Assembly: GCA_016765335.1 (NCBI GenBank)
Contig: JAESQE010000041.1
Coordinates: forward strand, 1 to 8,728
DNA from: Planctomycetaceae bacterium
GTDB lineage: Bacteria; Planctomycetota; Planctomycetia; Planctomycetales; Planctomycetaceae
Length of the DNA: 8,728 bases
Direction: 5' to 3'
Below are positions 7,775-8,728 of the stretch, piece by piece (position 1 is the stretch's first letter; the number at the start of each line of letters is the position of its first letter). The translations under genes and the position numbers were made by a program. The notes under the pieces were generated by a model. That model was not told the origin of the DNA. It searched no databases and saw only the letters and a list, made by a program, of their open reading frames with translations.

Positions 7775-7843
7775 CTCTCGCAAAGCCGCGAAGAAGGTTT
7801 TTGGATTGAGTATATTCTTTGTGTCTTAGTGTCTTCGTGGTTC
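7775..7843. repeat. dispersed GACAC/AAG-rich inverted repeat element
   Basis: The left arm (7775-7796) reads CTCTCGCAAAGCCGCGAAGA and onward. The right arm (7815-7843) is TTCTTTGTGTCTTAGTGTCTTCGTGGTTC, whose complement is built of GAAGACAC- and AAGACAC-like units. The arms are diverged inverted relatives around an 18-bp centre. In my experience of bacterial genomes this type of sequence recurs often, and it creates spurious proteins with 'HEDTKTQR'-like runs; such a run is encoded on the minus strand here. I therefore call it a repeat and not a gene. Confidence 0.6.
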
Positions 7844-7859
7844 AAAAATAATACCAACA

Positions 7860-7915
7860 CGTTTCGGTCCGCACAGCAGGCCCTACGGGTTGTGCGAATT
7901 GTTCGGATTGAAACG
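7860..7915. repeat. 56-bp imperfect hairpin element
   Basis: CGTTTCGGTCCG (7860-7871) pairs with CGGATTGAAACG (7904-7915) over 12 positions, ten Watson-Crick and two G-T. Inside, CAC (7872-7874) can pair with GTG (7892-7894), and CCC-TAC-GGG (7881-7889) forms a tip. The core GGTCCGCACAGCAGGCCCTACGG resembles intergenic palindromes I associate with planctomycete genomes, but this was not searched. It could be a mobile repeat relic or a transcribed structure. Confidence 0.5.
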
Positions 7916-8071
7916 CTTGCTGTTGGGGCTGGTTGCTGGTCAGGTGATGGTCGTTCCGGCTGGGTTGGCATTGCTACGGATTGCATGAGCAGATGACCGA
8001 TGAGAAAGGGGCAGCGGTGAGTTTTTTAACCGCAATGTTCTTGTTCTTTCCCCGAAATAGAGATTGTGCCG

Positions 8072-8728
8072 ATGTCCGTTGGACACAAGCGTCTAGAGAC
8101 GACTTCTCATCGTGAAGGTTTTCAGCTGGCAATTATTGCGTTGCTGGGGCTGGGGATGATCATGGTCTTTTCATCGACCGGGGCTTCTCGGGCGATGCAG
8201 TTGCAGACGGGGTATTTGCTGCGTCAATCGCTGTTTCTGACTTGCTCTGCGGGAATGTTCTTTGCGTTGCTGCAAGTTCCTCGCACACGGCTACTTCGAG
8301 CTGCCCCGTGGTTGTTTGCAGGGCTGATTGTTTTGCTCTGCCTGGTATTGATTCCCGGAATAGGTACGAAAGTCAACGGAGCACGTCGCTGGTTACGAGT
8401 CGGTCCGTTTTCGCTTCAGCCCTCGGAATTCATGAAGATTATTCTGCCCTTGTTTCTGGCTTGGTGGTCGCGAAGACAAGTTACGCATGCAGCATCTTCT
8501 TTACAGTTTCTGGGGATGTTTGCATTAATCCTGACCCCGATGCTGATCGCCAATCAACCCGATTTGGGGACCGCGATTTTGGTTTTTGGAATGGGGGGCT
8601 GTTTTCTGTTCTTGGCAGGGTGGCCGGTTCGTATGTTTGTTTTGGGCGGGCTGGCTGTGTTCCCCGCTTTGGGCTTACTGATGATGTTCAGGCCGTATCA
8701 GATGGTTCGAATTCGAACTTATTTGGAC
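8072..8728 (+). CDS. ftsW: SEDS-family peptidoglycan polymerase, FtsW/RodA (partial, 3' end outside window)
   Basis: An open frame of 219 codons runs to the window edge, roughly the first half of a SEDS protein. These membrane glycosyltransferases polymerise lipid II during division (FtsW) or elongation (RodA). The first helix, about residues 18-36 (LAIIALLGLGMIMVFSSTGA), has the usual N-terminal form. IPGIGTKVNGARRW (94-107) and GPFSLQPSEFMKI (111-123) are the main family signatures, and NQPDLGTAIL (161-170) with LAGW (181-184) follow. The PGIG-VNG-RRW wording favours FtsW over RodA, but RPYQMVRIRTYLD (207-219) fits both. The catalytic Asp region lies beyond the window. The ATG at 8072 directly precedes the first helix; GTG 8066 is an in-frame alternative, and an in-frame stop at 8027 bounds the start. 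Only a weak AGAG (8060-8063) precedes it. No mur genes lie upstream, unlike a typical division and cell-wall cluster. Confidence 0.9.
   Translation, partial: MSVGHKRLETTSHREGFQLAIIALLGLGMIMVFSSTGASRAMQLQTGYLLRQSLFLTCSAGMFFALLQVPRTRLLRAAPWLFAGLIVLLCLVLIPGIGTKVNGARRWLRVGPFSLQPSEFMKIILPLFLAWWSRRQVTHAASSLQFLGMFALILTPMLIANQPDLGTAILVFGMGGCFLFLAGWPVRMFVLGGLAVFPALGLLMMFRPYQMVRIRTYLD

Larger units (their letters stand above)
7606..8071. other. gene-poor, repeat-rich spacer between sulfatase and SEDS gene
   Basis: These 466 bp hold no gene I can support. They contain, in order: an AGAGAG/CTCTCT inverted repeat (7622-7634), a copy of the dispersed repeat (7644-7711), a perfect palindrome (7743-7760), a GACAC/AAG-rich inverted element (7775-7843) and a large hairpin (7860-7915). 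From 7916 to 8071 I see only a possible 26-codon hydrophobic frame (TTG 7908 to TGA 7988) with no ribosome-binding site, and three overlapping ATGA motifs at 7985-7999. A minus-strand frame through 7741-7986 is made almost wholly of repeat sequence. Confidence 0.6.

Noticed and set aside
7741..7986. Minus-strand open frame of 81 codons
   Set aside because: It runs through the palindrome, the GACAC-type repeat and the hairpin; its HEDTKTQR-like text is a repeat signature, and no domain or ribosome-binding site is visible.
7993..8115. 40-codon frame starting ATGACCGATGAG
   Set aside because: It overlaps the start of the SEDS gene in another frame and has no recognisable protein character.

Overview
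The window looks like chromosomal DNA from a planctomycete (Planctomycetota, probably order Planctomycetales), a lineage inferred from gene content only. The pointers are a secreted PQQ-type beta-propeller protein opening with a 'WAQFRGPTGQG' motif, directly followed by a secreted type I sulfatase with a CxPxR formylglycine site. There are also large envelope genes, sparse Shine-Dalgarno signals and repeat-rich spacers. All five genes I support lie on the + strand.

Layout: 1-244 is an AT-rich leader with a short direct repeat. 245-2419 encodes a multi-spanning YfhO-type membrane protein. After a 251-bp spacer, 2671-4539 encodes a membrane-anchored CapD/WbpM/PglF-type nucleotide-sugar 4,6-dehydratase. 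The next spacer (4540-4746) carries a strong terminator-like hairpin inside a dispersed repeat. Then come the PQQ-like beta-propeller protein (start uncertain, ending 6054), a 114-bp spacer with an 8-bp tandem repeat and a possible promoter, and the sulfatase (6169-7605). A 466-bp gene-poor stretch (7606-8071) is packed with repeat elements: a second copy of the 4660-4728 repeat, a perfect small palindrome, a GACAC/AAG-rich inverted repeat and a 56-bp hairpin. The window ends inside a SEDS-family gene (ftsW/rodA, from 8072), which is cut by the window edge.

How the genes may work together: the first two suit making or transferring a surface glycan, with CapD supplying a deoxy- or amino-sugar nucleotide and the YfhO protein being a GT-C-like integral membrane protein. 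The propeller protein and sulfatase are both probably exported and would act outside the cytoplasmic membrane; sulfatases in this phylum usually serve sulfated polysaccharide breakdown. The SEDS protein belongs to peptidoglycan synthesis. Spacers and terminator-like hairpins suggest several transcripts rather than one operon.

I found no CRISPR array, tRNA, rRNA, transposase or phage gene, and no convincing new multi-gene system. The least explained material is the repeat structure of the intergenic regions.
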